The notes below the pieces were generated by a model. It saw only the letters and a list, made by a program, of their open reading frames with translations. It did not search any database and was not told the origin of the DNA. A program made the translations under genes and the position numbers. This document shows positions 8,268-16,738 of a stretch of 64,000 nt of DNA, one piece after another; position 1 is the stretch's first letter; every line of letters starts with the position of its first letter. Origin of the DNA: Flavobacterium azooxidireducens (GTDB taxonomy: Bacteria; Bacteroidota; Bacteroidia; Flavobacteriales; Flavobacteriaceae); contig NZ_CP096205.1 of NCBI RefSeq assembly GCF_023195775.1, positions 2,854,001-2,918,000 of the forward strand, written 5' to 3'.

Positions 8268-9119
8268 ATGTTATATGATTGTTTCATTTTTTTCAACGAA
8301 TTGGATTTGTTGGAAATTAGATTGAATGAATTAGATGGTGTGGTTGATAAATTTGTTTTAGTTGAAGCTGACAGAACATTTCAAAATACAAAAAAACCTT
8401 TCATTTTTGAAGAAAATAAAGAACGTTTTTCAAAGTATTTACATAAAATAATACACATAAAACTTACTAAATATCCATTATTTATACCGGTCATTAATCC
8501 ATTTTCACCATGGAAAATTGAATTTTTTCAACGTGATTCTGTTGTTAATGGATTAGTTAACTGTAAGCCCGATGATATAATCATGATTTCGGATGTGGAT
8601 GAAATACCAAATCCGGTGGTAATTAAAAATCAAATAGAAAAAGGAGTTCATAAAATATATGGATTAAAGATGGATATGTTTATGTACTATCTTAATAATA
8701 AACTCACTTTTGATGGAGGAAGTAACATGTCTAAAGAAGAATCAAAAGATGGTATATGGCACTGTACAGCATTATTGCCTTATAAACTTTTAAAGAAAAA
8801 ACCCTATAAAATTAGAAAAACGATAATGCGAACGAAAAGAAGAGGAGAAGTTTATGAAATTCTTCCCAATGCAGGATGGCATTTTACGTATGTTGGTGGA
8901 GCAAAAAAAATAGTTGAAAAGTTGGAATCATTTTCTCACACAGAATATAATCTAGATGAATTTAAAGATATCAATAAGATAAGCGAATTGATAAAAAAGG
9001 GTAAAGATTTGTTTGGAAGAGATATGGAATTTGAAGTTGTTGATTTATCGTATAACTTACCCAACTATTTAAAAACATCCGAGGCTCAACAAAAATTTAA
9101 AGATTTATTCATCTATTAG
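8268..9119 (+). CDS. Glycosyltransferase family 17 protein
   Basis: 283 residues starting MLYDCFIFFNELDLLEIRL, the hallmark of the GT17 family, whose animal member MGAT3 adds a bisecting beta-1,4-GlcNAc to N-glycans. FVLVEADRTFQ near residue 30 and MISDVDEIPNP near 104 (DxD) are conserved. Bacterial members occur in surface polysaccharide loci; the sugar transferred is unknown. It starts a plus-strand operon with the kinase-like and GT2 genes (4-bp gap to the next gene). Divergent from the GT2 at 7414-8211. Confidence 0.9.
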   Translation: MLYDCFIFFNELDLLEIRLNELDGVVDKFVLVEADRTFQNTKKPFIFEENKERFSKYLHKIIHIKLTKYPLFIPVINPFSPWKIEFFQRDSVVNGLVNCKPDDIIMISDVDEIPNPVVIKNQIEKGVHKIYGLKMDMFMYYLNNKLTFDGGSNMSKEESKDGIWHCTALLPYKLLKKKPYKIRKTIMRTKRRGEVYEILPNAGWHFTYVGGAKKIVEKLESFSHTEYNLDEFKDINKISELIKKGKDLFGRDMEFEVVDLSYNLPNYLKTSEAQQKFKDLFIY

Positions 9120-9123
9120 AAAT

Positions 9124-9885
9124 ATGAAATCATCCTTTTTGATTCAACAAAATGTTGATAAAGAAAAAATTGTTGATGTAATTGAAAATTTCAATCAAAA
9201 AGGGAAATTGTTTGATGATCGAAAGCGAAATAAAATTAAACTTTTTCAATTTAATGAAATAACAATCAATGTAAAGTCGTTTAAAATCCCAAACTTCATT
9301 AACAAAATAGTTTATCGTTTTTTTAGAAAATCTAAAGCAAGACGTTCTTTTGAATTTGCAAATAAATTGTTAGAAAACGGAATTGGCACTCCGCAACCCT
9401 TTGCTTTTTTAGAAAATTATGATTGGATAGGTTTGAAGGACAGCTATTATGTTAGCGAACATTTAAATTGTGATTTGACTTACCGTGAGTTGGTTGAAAT
9501 TCCGGATTATCCTAATCGAGATAAAATTTTAAGACAATTTACTCAGTTTTCTTATCAATTGCATCAAAAAGGAATTGAGTTCAAAGACCATTCTCCGGGA
9601 AATACTTTAATTAAGAAAACCGAAAATGGAGAATATGAATTCTTTTTAGTCGATTTAAATCGGATGGAATTTCATGATAAAATGGATTTTAATCTTCGAA
9701 TGAAAAACCTATGCAGACTTACTCCTCATAAAGAAATGGTAGCCGTCATGAGTAACGAGTATGCTAGAATTTCCGGAGAATCTGAAAGTTTAATTTTTGA
9801 AACGTTGTGGAAATATACTGCTGATTTTCAGTACAAATATTACAGAAAAAAAAGATTGAAAAAGAAATTCCTTTTTTGGAAATAA
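9124..9885 (+). CDS. Lipopolysaccharide (Kdo) kinase-like protein
   Basis: 253 residues of the InaA/KdkA/WaaP kinase-like family. The catalytic loop is recognisable as FKDHSPGNTL near residue 155 (HRD-like Asp and the following Asn), and the DFG-like position as LVDLNRMEF near 178. The glycine-rich N-lobe loop is weak, as is common in this family. Likely role: phosphorylating Kdo or a core sugar of lipid A on the cytoplasmic side. Its place in a glycosyltransferase cluster supports this. The substrate remains inference. Confidence 0.8.
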   Translation: MKSSFLIQQNVDKEKIVDVIENFNQKGKLFDDRKRNKIKLFQFNEITINVKSFKIPNFINKIVYRFFRKSKARRSFEFANKLLENGIGTPQPFAFLENYDWIGLKDSYYVSEHLNCDLTYRELVEIPDYPNRDKILRQFTQFSYQLHQKGIEFKDHSPGNTLIKKTENGEYEFFLVDLNRMEFHDKMDFNLRMKNLCRLTPHKEMVAVMSNEYARISGESESLIFETLWKYTADFQYKYYRKKRLKKKFLFWK

Positions 9886-9929
9886 TATGTCTAAAAAAAC
9901 CACTAAATTTCCATTCTTTTAAAGAGTTG

Positions 9930-10742
9930 ATGAAAGTTTCAATAATTATCACCACATACAATGCAGAGGAATGGTTGCGAAAAGTCTTAATTGGATTTAG
10001 CGTTCAATCTGTAGATGATTTTGAAATTGTTATTGCCGATGATGGTTCTACTTCAAAAACAAAAGACATAATTGATAGCTTTTCATCAAAATTTAAACAT
10101 CCAATTGTTCATGTTTGGCATGAAGATGATGGTTTTCAAAAATCAAAAATTTTAAATCGAGCCATACTTAAATCATCCTCAGATTATCTTTTGTTTACAG
10201 ATGGAGATTGTATTCCTAGAAAAGATTTTGTAGAAGTCCATCTAAATAATAAAGAAGAAGGCTATTTTTTGTCCGGTGGATATTTTAAACTTCCAATGTT
10301 TATTTCTGAGGCAATTTCAGCAGAAGATATTCTCAATCAAAACTGTTTTCAAATTGCTTGGCTTAAAAAACATGGACTCAAAGTGAGTTTTAAGCTCACA
10401 AAACTCACACACAGTAGGCTTTTTGCAGGATTTATGAATTGGCTTACACCAACAAAACGCTCCTGGAACGGACACAATTCTTCCGGATTTAAAAAGGATA
10501 TTCTAGCCGTAAACGGATTTAATCACCAAATGAAATATGGCGGTTTAGACAGAGAATTAGGTGAGCGATTGTTTAATTTAGGATTGTTGTCTAAACAAAT
10601 TAGATACAGTGCTATTTGCTTGCATTTAGATCACAAAAGAGGTTATTCTTCCCCCGAAATATGGAATACAAATAACGCTATTAGAGCATATAATAAAAAG
10701 CACAAAGTGATTAAAATTGAAGAAGGAATTGATTCGCTTTAA
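9930..10742 (+). CDS. Glycosyltransferase family 2
   Basis: 270 residues from the start MKVSIIITTYNAEEW. An in-frame ATG 54 bp earlier (9876) would overlap the kinase gene by 10 bp, but adds a tail unlike the family, and AAAGAG precedes the chosen start. Motifs: IVIADDGSTSKT near residue 30, LLFTDGDCIPR near 88 (DxD-like), NGHNSSGFKKD near 180, GGLDRELGERL near 205. The C-domain is of the galactosyltransferase type. It ends in a 4-bp overlap with the convergent GT9 gene, the shared bases TTAA giving both stop codons. Confidence 0.88.
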   Translation: MKVSIIITTYNAEEWLRKVLIGFSVQSVDDFEIVIADDGSTSKTKDIIDSFSSKFKHPIVHVWHEDDGFQKSKILNRAILKSSSDYLLFTDGDCIPRKDFVEVHLNNKEEGYFLSGGYFKLPMFISEAISAEDILNQNCFQIAWLKKHGLKVSFKLTKLTHSRLFAGFMNWLTPTKRSWNGHNSSGFKKDILAVNGFNHQMKYGGLDRELGERLFNLGLLSKQIRYSAICLHLDHKRGYSSPEIWNTNNAIRAYNKKHKVIKIEEGIDSL

Positions 10743-11818
10743 GCTTTTTTGACATTTAATTCGTTGAAAAAATCATTCAATTTTTCTAAAATTAACTCTA
10801 ACGGATATTCATCGAAATACTTAAAAGTGTGCTCTTTGATGTATTTTTCATCATGCTCTTCATAAATTTCCGGTTTCAAATCTTTTAAGTGAATTGATAC
10901 ATTTTCTTTTTCATTTTCAAAAATTTGCCATGTTTCTTTATCCACCGAAGGAGAAAATAAAGAAAAAGTAGGAACACTTAATGCTTTTGCCATATTTACT
11001 GCTCCGCCTTCATTTCCAATTAACATTGAACAACGTGAAAGTAAAGCCAAAAAAGGTCGTAAACCTTCACTATACAAATCAAAATGAATGTTATTTTTTG
11101 TTTTTTCATCACAAAAATCATATACTTTTTGTGCCTCTTCCAACTGAGAAGGAATATAATTAAAGACAATATCTGCATCGAGTTTTTCAACCGTAAAATC
11201 AATAATTTTAGCCATTTTTTCAATCGGATAGGTTTTATACCATTCGCTTCCCAAAATTCCAAACATAATTAAAGGCTTTTGACCGTAAATGATTTCATGT
11301 TTTTGAAGTAATTGTTCTGCCGCTTCAATCTCTTCTTTTCGAAGAAAAATTTTTGGTTTATAATCTGTAATAGGTTCAGAAATTAATGGTTTTAAAAGCA
11401 AAAGTCTATTATCAATTGCTAAACCTAATTCCGATTTTGTCCCGTTTTTAAATCGCTTGATATTGTGATTGTAAAAAAAAGACGAATAGCCTTTATCATA
11501 AGAAATTTTATACTTTGCTCCTGAAAAGAAAGTAATTAAATTGGTTTCTAATTTGCTGTAAGCATCAATAACCACATCATATTTTTTCTTTCTGATTTCA
11601 AAAATGAATTTGAATAATTTTGGATACGATTTTCTAACCGTATTAGTTAAAACTATGATTTCATTAATCGATGGATTTTCAAGCAAAACATCAATGCAAT
11701 TTGGATAACACATGTAATCAATTTTAGCATCCGGATATTTGTTTTTCAGATTGTTACAAAGAATAGTGCTCGTTAAAACATCGCCAATTCTCTTTTGTTG
11801 AATCACTAAAATTTTCAT
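10739..11818 (-). CDS. Glycosyltransferase family 9 (heptosyltransferase-like)
   Basis: 359 residues of GT-B fold. MKILVIQQKRIGDVLTSTIL is the N-terminal GT9 motif with the conserved Asp; the C-terminal half has LIGNEGGAVNMAKAL near residue 268, where GT9 enzymes usually carry GxDTGxxHxAAAL, then PTFSLFSPS. This family adds ADP-heptose to Kdo or heptose in the inner LPS core. In this organism the donor may be another ADP-sugar. The GNEGG variant in place of the usual DTG is notable but seen in distant members. It is transcribed against its neighbours, ending tail-to-tail with the GT2. Confidence 0.9.
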   Translation of the reverse strand: MKILVIQQKRIGDVLTSTILCNNLKNKYPDAKIDYMCYPNCIDVLLENPSINEIIVLTNTVRKSYPKLFKFIFEIRKKKYDVVIDAYSKLETNLITFFSGAKYKISYDKGYSSFFYNHNIKRFKNGTKSELGLAIDNRLLLLKPLISEPITDYKPKIFLRKEEIEAAEQLLQKHEIIYGQKPLIMFGILGSEWYKTYPIEKMAKIIDFTVEKLDADIVFNYIPSQLEEAQKVYDFCDEKTKNNIHFDLYSEGLRPFLALLSRCSMLIGNEGGAVNMAKALSVPTFSLFSPSVDKETWQIFENEKENVSIHLKDLKPEIYEEHDEKYIKEHTFKYFDEYPLELILEKLNDFFNELNVKKA

Positions 11819-11947
11819 ATTTATTTAAGGTTTTATCCGGTTGCTAAAATACAAACTATTTGTAGAACGGTTTCTTTGATTCACACTTTTTGAATAAAAT
11901 AATGCTAAATGTTATACTTTTGTTTTCAAATTAATGATTTTTAGAAA

Positions 11948-12691
11948 ATGGCAATAAGTGGTTTGGTTATAACTTTTAATGAGGAAAAAATGATTGGCAA
12001 GTGCATCGATGCATTGTTTAAAGTGTGTGACGAAGTGATTATTGTTGACTCATTAAGTAAAGATAGAACGGTTGAAATTGCTAAAGAGAAAGGAGCGATC
12101 GTTATTTCACAAGCTTTTTTAGGTGATGGTCCGCAGCGATCTCATGGTTTGCCTTACTGCAAAAATGATTGGATTTTGAATTTGGATGCCGATGAGTTTT
12201 TAGACAAAGATGCTGAAGAATTTATTGTAAAAGAAAAGTATTTAATTGGAAATTACGATGCTTTTAGCTTTAGAGTTAAAAATTATCTTGCAGATAAATT
12301 AATTGATTTTGCAGGATGGTATCCCGATCATAAAGTTAGATTTTTTAATAAGCAAACTGCCAGACCGTCTGATTCAAAAGTGCATCAAAAAATCATTACG
12401 CAAAACGAAAAAAAGGTTTCAGTTCACATTCTTCATTATGGCTGGGCTTCTTTAGACCAAATAATTGCTAAGAAAAATCAATATTCAACGTGGCATGCTC
12501 AACAACTTTATGACCAAGGAAAAAGAATCAACGCTTTTAAACCAGTTCTAAACGGTTCAATTGCATTTTTAAGATGTTATTTTCTCAAAAAAGGATTTCT
12601 GAACGGTTTAGATGGTCTAACTATTTCTTTAATTCAAGGTTTTTTTTCATATGCAAAGTATGCAAAGTTGATTAAGTTGCAAAAAAACTAA
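11948..12691 (+). CDS. Glycosyltransferase family 2 (WaaE/KdtX-like)
   Basis: 247 residues. The N-terminus SGLVITFNEEKMIGKCI, EVIIVDSLSKDRT near residue 30 and WILNLDADEFL near 76 fit the WaaE/KdtX subgroup, which adds a beta-1,4-glucose to the inner core heptose. The DADE motif is the metal site. The C-terminal hydrophobic stretch (about 205-235) may bind the membrane. Together with the GT9 and the kinase-like gene this supports a core-oligosaccharide rather than capsule locus. It ends overlapping the stop of the convergent dapD gene by 3 bp. Confidence 0.9.
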   Translation: MAISGLVITFNEEKMIGKCIDALFKVCDEVIIVDSLSKDRTVEIAKEKGAIVISQAFLGDGPQRSHGLPYCKNDWILNLDADEFLDKDAEEFIVKEKYLIGNYDAFSFRVKNYLADKLIDFAGWYPDHKVRFFNKQTARPSDSKVHQKIITQNEKKVSVHILHYGWASLDQIIAKKNQYSTWHAQQLYDQGKRINAFKPVLNGSIAFLRCYFLKKGFLNGLDGLTISLIQGFFSYAKYAKLIKLQKN

Positions 12692-13503
12692 ACCGCCACA
12701 TTATATTCTCTTAACGCATCGTTCAAACTCGTTTTCAAATCTGTGGATGGTTTACGCTGACCAATAATCAACGCACACGGAACTTGAAATTCTCCTGCTG
12801 GAAATTTTTTCGTATAAGTTCCCGGAATTACCACTGAACGAGCAGGAACAAATCCTTTATATTCAACTGGACTTTCGCCTGTTACGTCAATAATTTTAGT
12901 TGAACCGGTTAAAACAACATTCGCACCTAAAACGGCTTCTTTTTCTACTCGAATTCCTTCTACAACAATACATCTTGAACCGATAAAAGCTCCATCTTCA
13001 ATGATAACCGGTGCAGCTTGAAGCGGTTCTAAAACGCCACCAATGCCAACTCCGCCACTCAAGTGAACGTCTTTTCCAATTTGAGCACAACTGCCCACGG
13101 TTGCCCAAGTATCCACCATTGTTCCTTCATCAACATACGCACCGATATTCACATAACTCGGCATCATAATCACACCTTTGGAAATATATGAACCATATCG
13201 AGCCACAGCTGGAGGAACAACACGAATGCCTTTTGCAGCATAATCACGTTTTAAAAGCATTTTGTCGTGGTATTCAAATATACCGGCTTCCCACGTTTCC
13301 ATTTTTTGAATTGGGAAATACATCACTACGGCTTTCTTAACCCATTCATTCACTTGCCAACCATCAGTTGTTGGTTGGGCAACGCGAAGTTTTCCGTTAT
13401 CTAATAATTCAATAACATTTCTAATGGCTGAAATTGTAGTTTCTTCTTGCAATAAAGCTCTGTTTTCCCAAGCTTTTTCTATGATAGATTGTAATTCGTT
13501 CAT
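12688..13503 (-). CDS. dapD: 2,3,4,5-tetrahydropyridine-2,6-dicarboxylate N-succinyltransferase
   Basis: 271 residues from MNELQSIIEKAWENR; a start 7 codons earlier is possible but not family-like. The enzyme succinylates tetrahydrodipicolinate in the lysine and meso-diaminopimelate pathway. A left-handed beta-helix is visible as hexapeptide repeats from about residue 100 to 210 (GSYISKGVIMMPSYVNIGAYV onward in shorter blocks: GTMVDTWATVGSCAQIGKD, VHLSGGVGIGG). These conserved blocks are typical of DapD, a homotrimer in the cytoplasm. Single gene, convergent with the WaaE-like gene. Confidence 0.95.
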   Translation of the reverse strand: MNELQSIIEKAWENRALLQEETTISAIRNVIELLDNGKLRVAQPTTDGWQVNEWVKKAVVMYFPIQKMETWEAGIFEYHDKMLLKRDYAAKGIRVVPPAVARYGSYISKGVIMMPSYVNIGAYVDEGTMVDTWATVGSCAQIGKDVHLSGGVGIGGVLEPLQAAPVIIEDGAFIGSRCIVVEGIRVEKEAVLGANVVLTGSTKIIDVTGESPVEYKGFVPARSVVIPGTYTKKFPAGEFQVPCALIIGQRKPSTDLKTSLNDALREYNVAV

Positions 13504-13628
13504 GGTTATTTTAATTTGAAACAAAGATAAAATCTTTTAACCACAAAAAATGGTTTGATTTTTGTAAACTTTAAATTTTTTGAAAACAAAAAGCAGTAAA
13601 TTTGTGATAAACCTAAAAGTAGCAAAAT

Positions 13629-14513
13629 ATGAAAATAAAAGTAATTACTCTAATGACTCTATTTTTTTTAGTAGTGAGCTGTGCTAAAAAGGATAAAAAT
13701 GAAACAACCGATACAACGGTTGTAGATTCAACTGAAGTTGTTGTTAATGATGATCATAATGCAAAGAATTCTTTAGATTATATGGGAATGTATCAAGGTA
13801 TTTTACCATGTGCTGATTGCGAGGGAATTGAAACTACTTTATGGATTGATGAAAACAACTATGTATTATTCACCAACTATTTGGGTAAAAAGAGTAAAAC
13901 TAAGTCTGAATTTAGAGGTTCATATGTTTGGAACAATGAAGGAAATACTATTATTTTAGAAGGTATTGAAAATGCTCCAAATCGTTATTTTGTGGGAGAA
14001 AATTATCTAAAACAATTGGATATGGATGGAAATAAAATTGAAGGTGATTTGGCTGAGAAGTATGTGTTGCAAAAGAAATCAAATGTAAAAGTGTTACCTC
14101 CACCTCCGCCACCAGCACCAATATTGATAAAAGATGTTTCATATCACCCTAAGAGTCTTGAAAACACTTCTTTGATTAAAAATAAATGGAGATTAGTTGA
14201 ACTTAATGGTAAACCTGTTATAAATAATAATGATCACAAAAAGGAAATGTTTATTCAACTGAACAATGAAAGTAGATATTCCGCTTTTGCCGGTTGTAAT
14301 AATATGATGGGCGGATTTGAGTTGAAAGATGAAAAGTCACTAATCAAATTCACCAAAGGAGCTTCCACTATGATGGCTTGTCCGGATATGACAACTGAAC
14401 AAGAATTTGCAGAAATGCTTGAAAAAGTTGATAATTACAGTATAAACGGAAATAGTTTATCATTCAATAGAGCAAGAATGGCTCCGTTAGCGAGGTTTGA
14501 AGCGATGAAATAA
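13629..14513 (+). CDS. NlpE-META two-domain lipoprotein
   Basis: 294 residues. A lipoprotein signal peptide ends at LVVSC (Cys18). Residues about 52-150 form an NlpE-type domain with the marker YQGILPCADCEGIETTLW, including the CADC pair. Six consecutive prolines plus A-P (residues 157-164) form the linker. Residues about 175-294 are a META domain (KWRLVELNGK, AGCNNMMGGFEL, STMMACPDM). In E. coli NlpE is a copper and adhesion related envelope sensor and HslJ (META) relates to novobiocin resistance. The role here is probably envelope stress sensing, by inference. It is monocistronic or leads the TA pair 28 bp downstream. Confidence 0.9.
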   Translation: MKIKVITLMTLFFLVVSCAKKDKNETTDTTVVDSTEVVVNDDHNAKNSLDYMGMYQGILPCADCEGIETTLWIDENNYVLFTNYLGKKSKTKSEFRGSYVWNNEGNTIILEGIENAPNRYFVGENYLKQLDMDGNKIEGDLAEKYVLQKKSNVKVLPPPPPPAPILIKDVSYHPKSLENTSLIKNKWRLVELNGKPVINNNDHKKEMFIQLNNESRYSAFAGCNNMMGGFELKDEKSLIKFTKGASTMMACPDMTTEQEFAEMLEKVDNYSINGNSLSFNRARMAPLARFEAMK

Positions 14514-14541
14514 TCATGTATATTTGTAAAAAGTATTTGTT

Positions 14542-14775
14542 ATGGAAACGATAAGAATTGATTGCGAACCAAGTATCAAAACTAAAATAGTAGAGTTTTT
14601 AAATAATTTTTCTTCAAACGATTATAAAATAATCACAGAAGATGCATCATTTATAAACGATAAGAAAAAACTTGAGGCCACTTTAGAAAAAATGGCAAAT
14701 GGAACTGCCGAGTATTATTCACTTGATGAACTTGATAATTATTTAGAAAAAACGATTTCTAAATATGAAGATTAG
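14542..14775 (+). CDS. Antitoxin of a RelE/ParE-type TA pair
   Basis: 77 residues, METIRIDCEP at the start, then a KKKLEATLEKMANGTAEYYS helix and a LDELDNYLEKTI tail. The layout (basic beta strand, helix, acidic C-terminal helix) fits a small RHH-type or Phd-like antitoxin. It overlaps the downstream toxin gene by 11 bp. Unrelated in sequence to the two antitoxins at 2937-3898. Confidence 0.75.
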   Translation: METIRIDCEPSIKTKIVEFLNNFSSNDYKIITEDASFINDKKKLEATLEKMANGTAEYYSLDELDNYLEKTISKYED

Positions 14776-15046
14776 ATTTGAAAAGGATTTTTTATTGGCA
14801 TTAAACGAACAAGTTGAATATATTGCAAAAGATAAACCAAAAGCTGCAAGAAAGTTTAAATCTGATTTGGTTAAAAATCTCCGCAAAGACTTAAAAAGAC
14901 CATTTCATTTTAAAAAATCCATACATTTTGATAATGAAATTATCAGAGATTACGTTTTCAAAGGCTATGTTTGTGTTTATTTCATTGACACAGAAAATAA
15001 AATAGTAACCATTTTTGGTTTTATTAAATACAAAGAATCTTTATAA
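14765..15046 (+). CDS. RelE/ParE-family toxin
   Basis: 93 residues with the ParE/RelE pattern: FEKDFLLALNEQVEYIAKDKP, KAARKFKSDLVKNL, then strands IIRDYVFKGYVCVYFID and IVTIFGFIKY. It follows its antitoxin gene in an 11-bp overlap. Its stop is 1 bp before the ruvX start, so the TA pair sits at the head of the ruvX transcript, possibly sharing its promoter. Distant from the toxins of the tandem pair. Confidence 0.8.
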   Translation: MKIRFEKDFLLALNEQVEYIAKDKPKAARKFKSDLVKNLRKDLKRPFHFKKSIHFDNEIIRDYVFKGYVCVYFIDTENKIVTIFGFIKYKESL

Positions 15047-15047
15047 A

Positions 15048-15464
15048 ATGCCAAGAATCCTCGCCATAGATTATGGAATCAAACGAACCGGAATTGCAGT
15101 TACCGATGAATTGCAAATCATTGCATCCGGACTAACAACCATTCCATCCGAAACAATCATTTCTTTTTTGAAAGACTATTTTTCAAAAGAAAATGTTTCT
15201 ACTGTTTTAATTGGCGAACCCAAACAAATGAACGGTTTACCATCAGAAAGCACACCAATTATTGAAAAATTTGTGACGACCTTTTCAACTGAATTTCCAG
15301 AGATGAAAGTCGTTCGTGTGGATGAACGTTTTACATCCAAAATGGCTTTTCAAACGATGATAGACAGCGGTTTAAGTAAAAAACAACGCCAAAATAAAGG
15401 TTTAGTGGATGAAATTGCCGCAACCATTTTGTTACAGGATTATTTGACCAGAAAAATGATTTAA
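15048..15464 (+). CDS. ruvX: Putative pre-16S rRNA nuclease / Holliday junction resolvase YqgF
   Basis: 138 residues starting MPRILAIDYGIKRTGIAV; an upstream in-frame start would overlap the toxin gene and adds a non-family tail. RNase H-like fold: DYG near residue 8, GEPKQMNG near 63, VDERFTS near 94 and DEIAATILLQDYL near 122 carry the acidic active-site residues. The protein is known to mature the 5' end of 16S rRNA in E. coli. Start 1 bp after the toxin stop; peptide deformylase follows after 104 bp with its own promoter. Confidence 0.93.
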   Translation: MPRILAIDYGIKRTGIAVTDELQIIASGLTTIPSETIISFLKDYFSKENVSTVLIGEPKQMNGLPSESTPIIEKFVTTFSTEFPEMKVVRVDERFTSKMAFQTMIDSGLSKKQRQNKGLVDEIAATILLQDYLTRKMI

Positions 15465-15509
15465 CAGAAAACCTACCTGAATTAAAGCAAAAATCAAGAT
15501 TCTTTTTAT

Positions 15510-15517
15510 TACTTTTG
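15510..15517 (+). promoter_or_regulatory. -7 promoter element of def
   Basis: Reads TACTTTTG, matching TAnnTTTG, 51 bp before the def start codon. Confidence 0.5.
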
Positions 15518-15568
15518 CATCCGAATTTAATCAAAATTTTTAAATTCTAATTCACTAAAATTGCTCTT

Positions 15569-16156
15569 ATGATTTTACCAATTGTTGGATATGGTGATCC
15601 GGTTTTACGAAAAGTAGGTGCAGAAATTTCACCGGAATATCCCAATTTATCGGAACTTATTGCAAATATGTATGACACAATGTACAATGCATATGGCGTT
15701 GGTTTGGCGGCTCCTCAAATTGGTTTAGCCATTCGTTTATTCATTGTTGATACCGCTCCATTTGCCGAAAGCGATGATTTATCAACAGAAGAAACAGAGC
15801 AATTAAAATCATTTAAAAAAACATTCATCAACGCTAAAATTGTAAAAGAAGAAGGCAATGAATGGGGATTCAACGAAGGTTGTTTGAGCATTCCCGAAGT
15901 ACGTGAAGACGTTTTCAGAAAAGAGCGAATTACAATTGAATATGTTGATGAAAATTTCGTTAAACATTCCGATGTTTACGATGGTCTAATCGCCAGAGTT
16001 ATTCAGCATGAATATGATCATATTGAAGGCATTTTGTTTACCGATAAAATATCATCACTCAAAAAAACGTTAATTAAAAAAAGATTGCAAAACATCATCG
16101 ACGGAAAAATTTTTCCTGATTATAGAATGAAGTTTTTCAACAAGAAAGGAAGATAA
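15569..16156 (+). CDS. def: Peptide deformylase
   Basis: 195 residues. All three family motifs are intact: GVGLAAPQIG (about 46-55), EGCLSIPE (about 111-118, metal-binding Cys) and QHEYDHIEG (about 151-159, two His ligands and catalytic Glu). It removes the formyl group from nascent proteins. An insertion rich in acidic residues (about 65-85) between motifs 1 and 2 is typical of Bacteroidota enzymes. Followed by a CCCCTCTCC hairpin repeat and the DUF5606 gene. Confidence 0.96.
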   Translation: MILPIVGYGDPVLRKVGAEISPEYPNLSELIANMYDTMYNAYGVGLAAPQIGLAIRLFIVDTAPFAESDDLSTEETEQLKSFKKTFINAKIVKEEGNEWGFNEGCLSIPEVREDVFRKERITIEYVDENFVKHSDVYDGLIARVIQHEYDHIEGILFTDKISSLKKTLIKKRLQNIIDGKIFPDYRMKFFNKKGR

Positions 16157-16171
16157 TTACCTTGAAACTTT

Positions 16172-16204
16172 CCCCTCTCCCTTGGAGAGGGGCTAGGGGT
16201 GAGG
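16172..16204. repeat. Dispersed hairpin repeat (CCCCTCTCC type)
   Basis: CCCCTCTCC pairs with GGAGAGGGG over a 3-base loop, followed by CTAGGGGTGAGG. It is much richer in G+C than its surroundings. I recognise this as a common intergenic repeat of Bacteroidota genomes; it might also act as a weak terminator after def. Confidence 0.65.
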
Positions 16205-16231
16205 TTTTAAAAGTTTAATATATTACACAAT

Positions 16232-16663
16232 ATGAGTTTACAAAAAATATTAGCCATTTCGGGAAAACCGGGATTATTCGAATTAAAAATTCAAACCAGA
16301 ACAGGATTTGTTGCAGAAAGTTTTTTAGACGGAAAAAAAATCACTGTTGGAATGCGAAGCAATGTGAGTTTACTTTCTGAAATTGCCGTTTACACCTACA
16401 ACGAAGAAATTAAGTTAGCCGAAGTTTTTAAAGCCATTGCTACAAAGGAAAATGACGGACCAACTACTATTTCTCATAAAGACGATAACAGTATTTTAAC
16501 GACTTATTTCAGAGAAGTTTTGCCTGAATTTGATGAAGACAGAGTGTATCCTTCGGATATTAAAAAAATCATTAATTGGTACAATATGTTGCAACCAAAA
16601 GGATTAGTTTCGGTTGAAGCATTATCAAAGGAATTGAAAGAAGCTGAAAAACCGGCTGAATAA
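16232..16663 (+). CDS. DUF5606 domain-containing protein
   Basis: 143 residues recognised as a DUF5606 protein by its N-terminus (MSLQKILAISGKPGLFELK), the LLSEIAVYTYNEE stretch and the IKKIINWYNML helix near residue 110. The family is nearly confined to Bacteroidota and usually lies near def, ruvX and mazG, as here. N-terminal part small beta-rich, C-terminal part helical. No catalytic motif is visible and no function is known. A hairpin terminator follows. Confidence 0.85.
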   Translation: MSLQKILAISGKPGLFELKIQTRTGFVAESFLDGKKITVGMRSNVSLLSEIAVYTYNEEIKLAEVFKAIATKENDGPTTISHKDDNSILTTYFREVLPEFDEDRVYPSDIKKIINWYNMLQPKGLVSVEALSKELKEAEKPAE

Positions 16664-16688
16664 TTTTATAAAAAATTAAATCATAATT

Positions 16689-16716
16689 AAATCCTGCTTT
16701 CGAGTAGGATTTTTTA
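16689..16716 (+). terminator. Rho-independent terminator after DUF5606 gene
   Basis: AAATCCT pairs with AGGATTT over a 10-base loop (inner GC/GA pairs partial), followed by a T run. Confidence 0.65.
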
Positions 16717-16738
16717 TTTTTACAGAAATCAAAATCAA

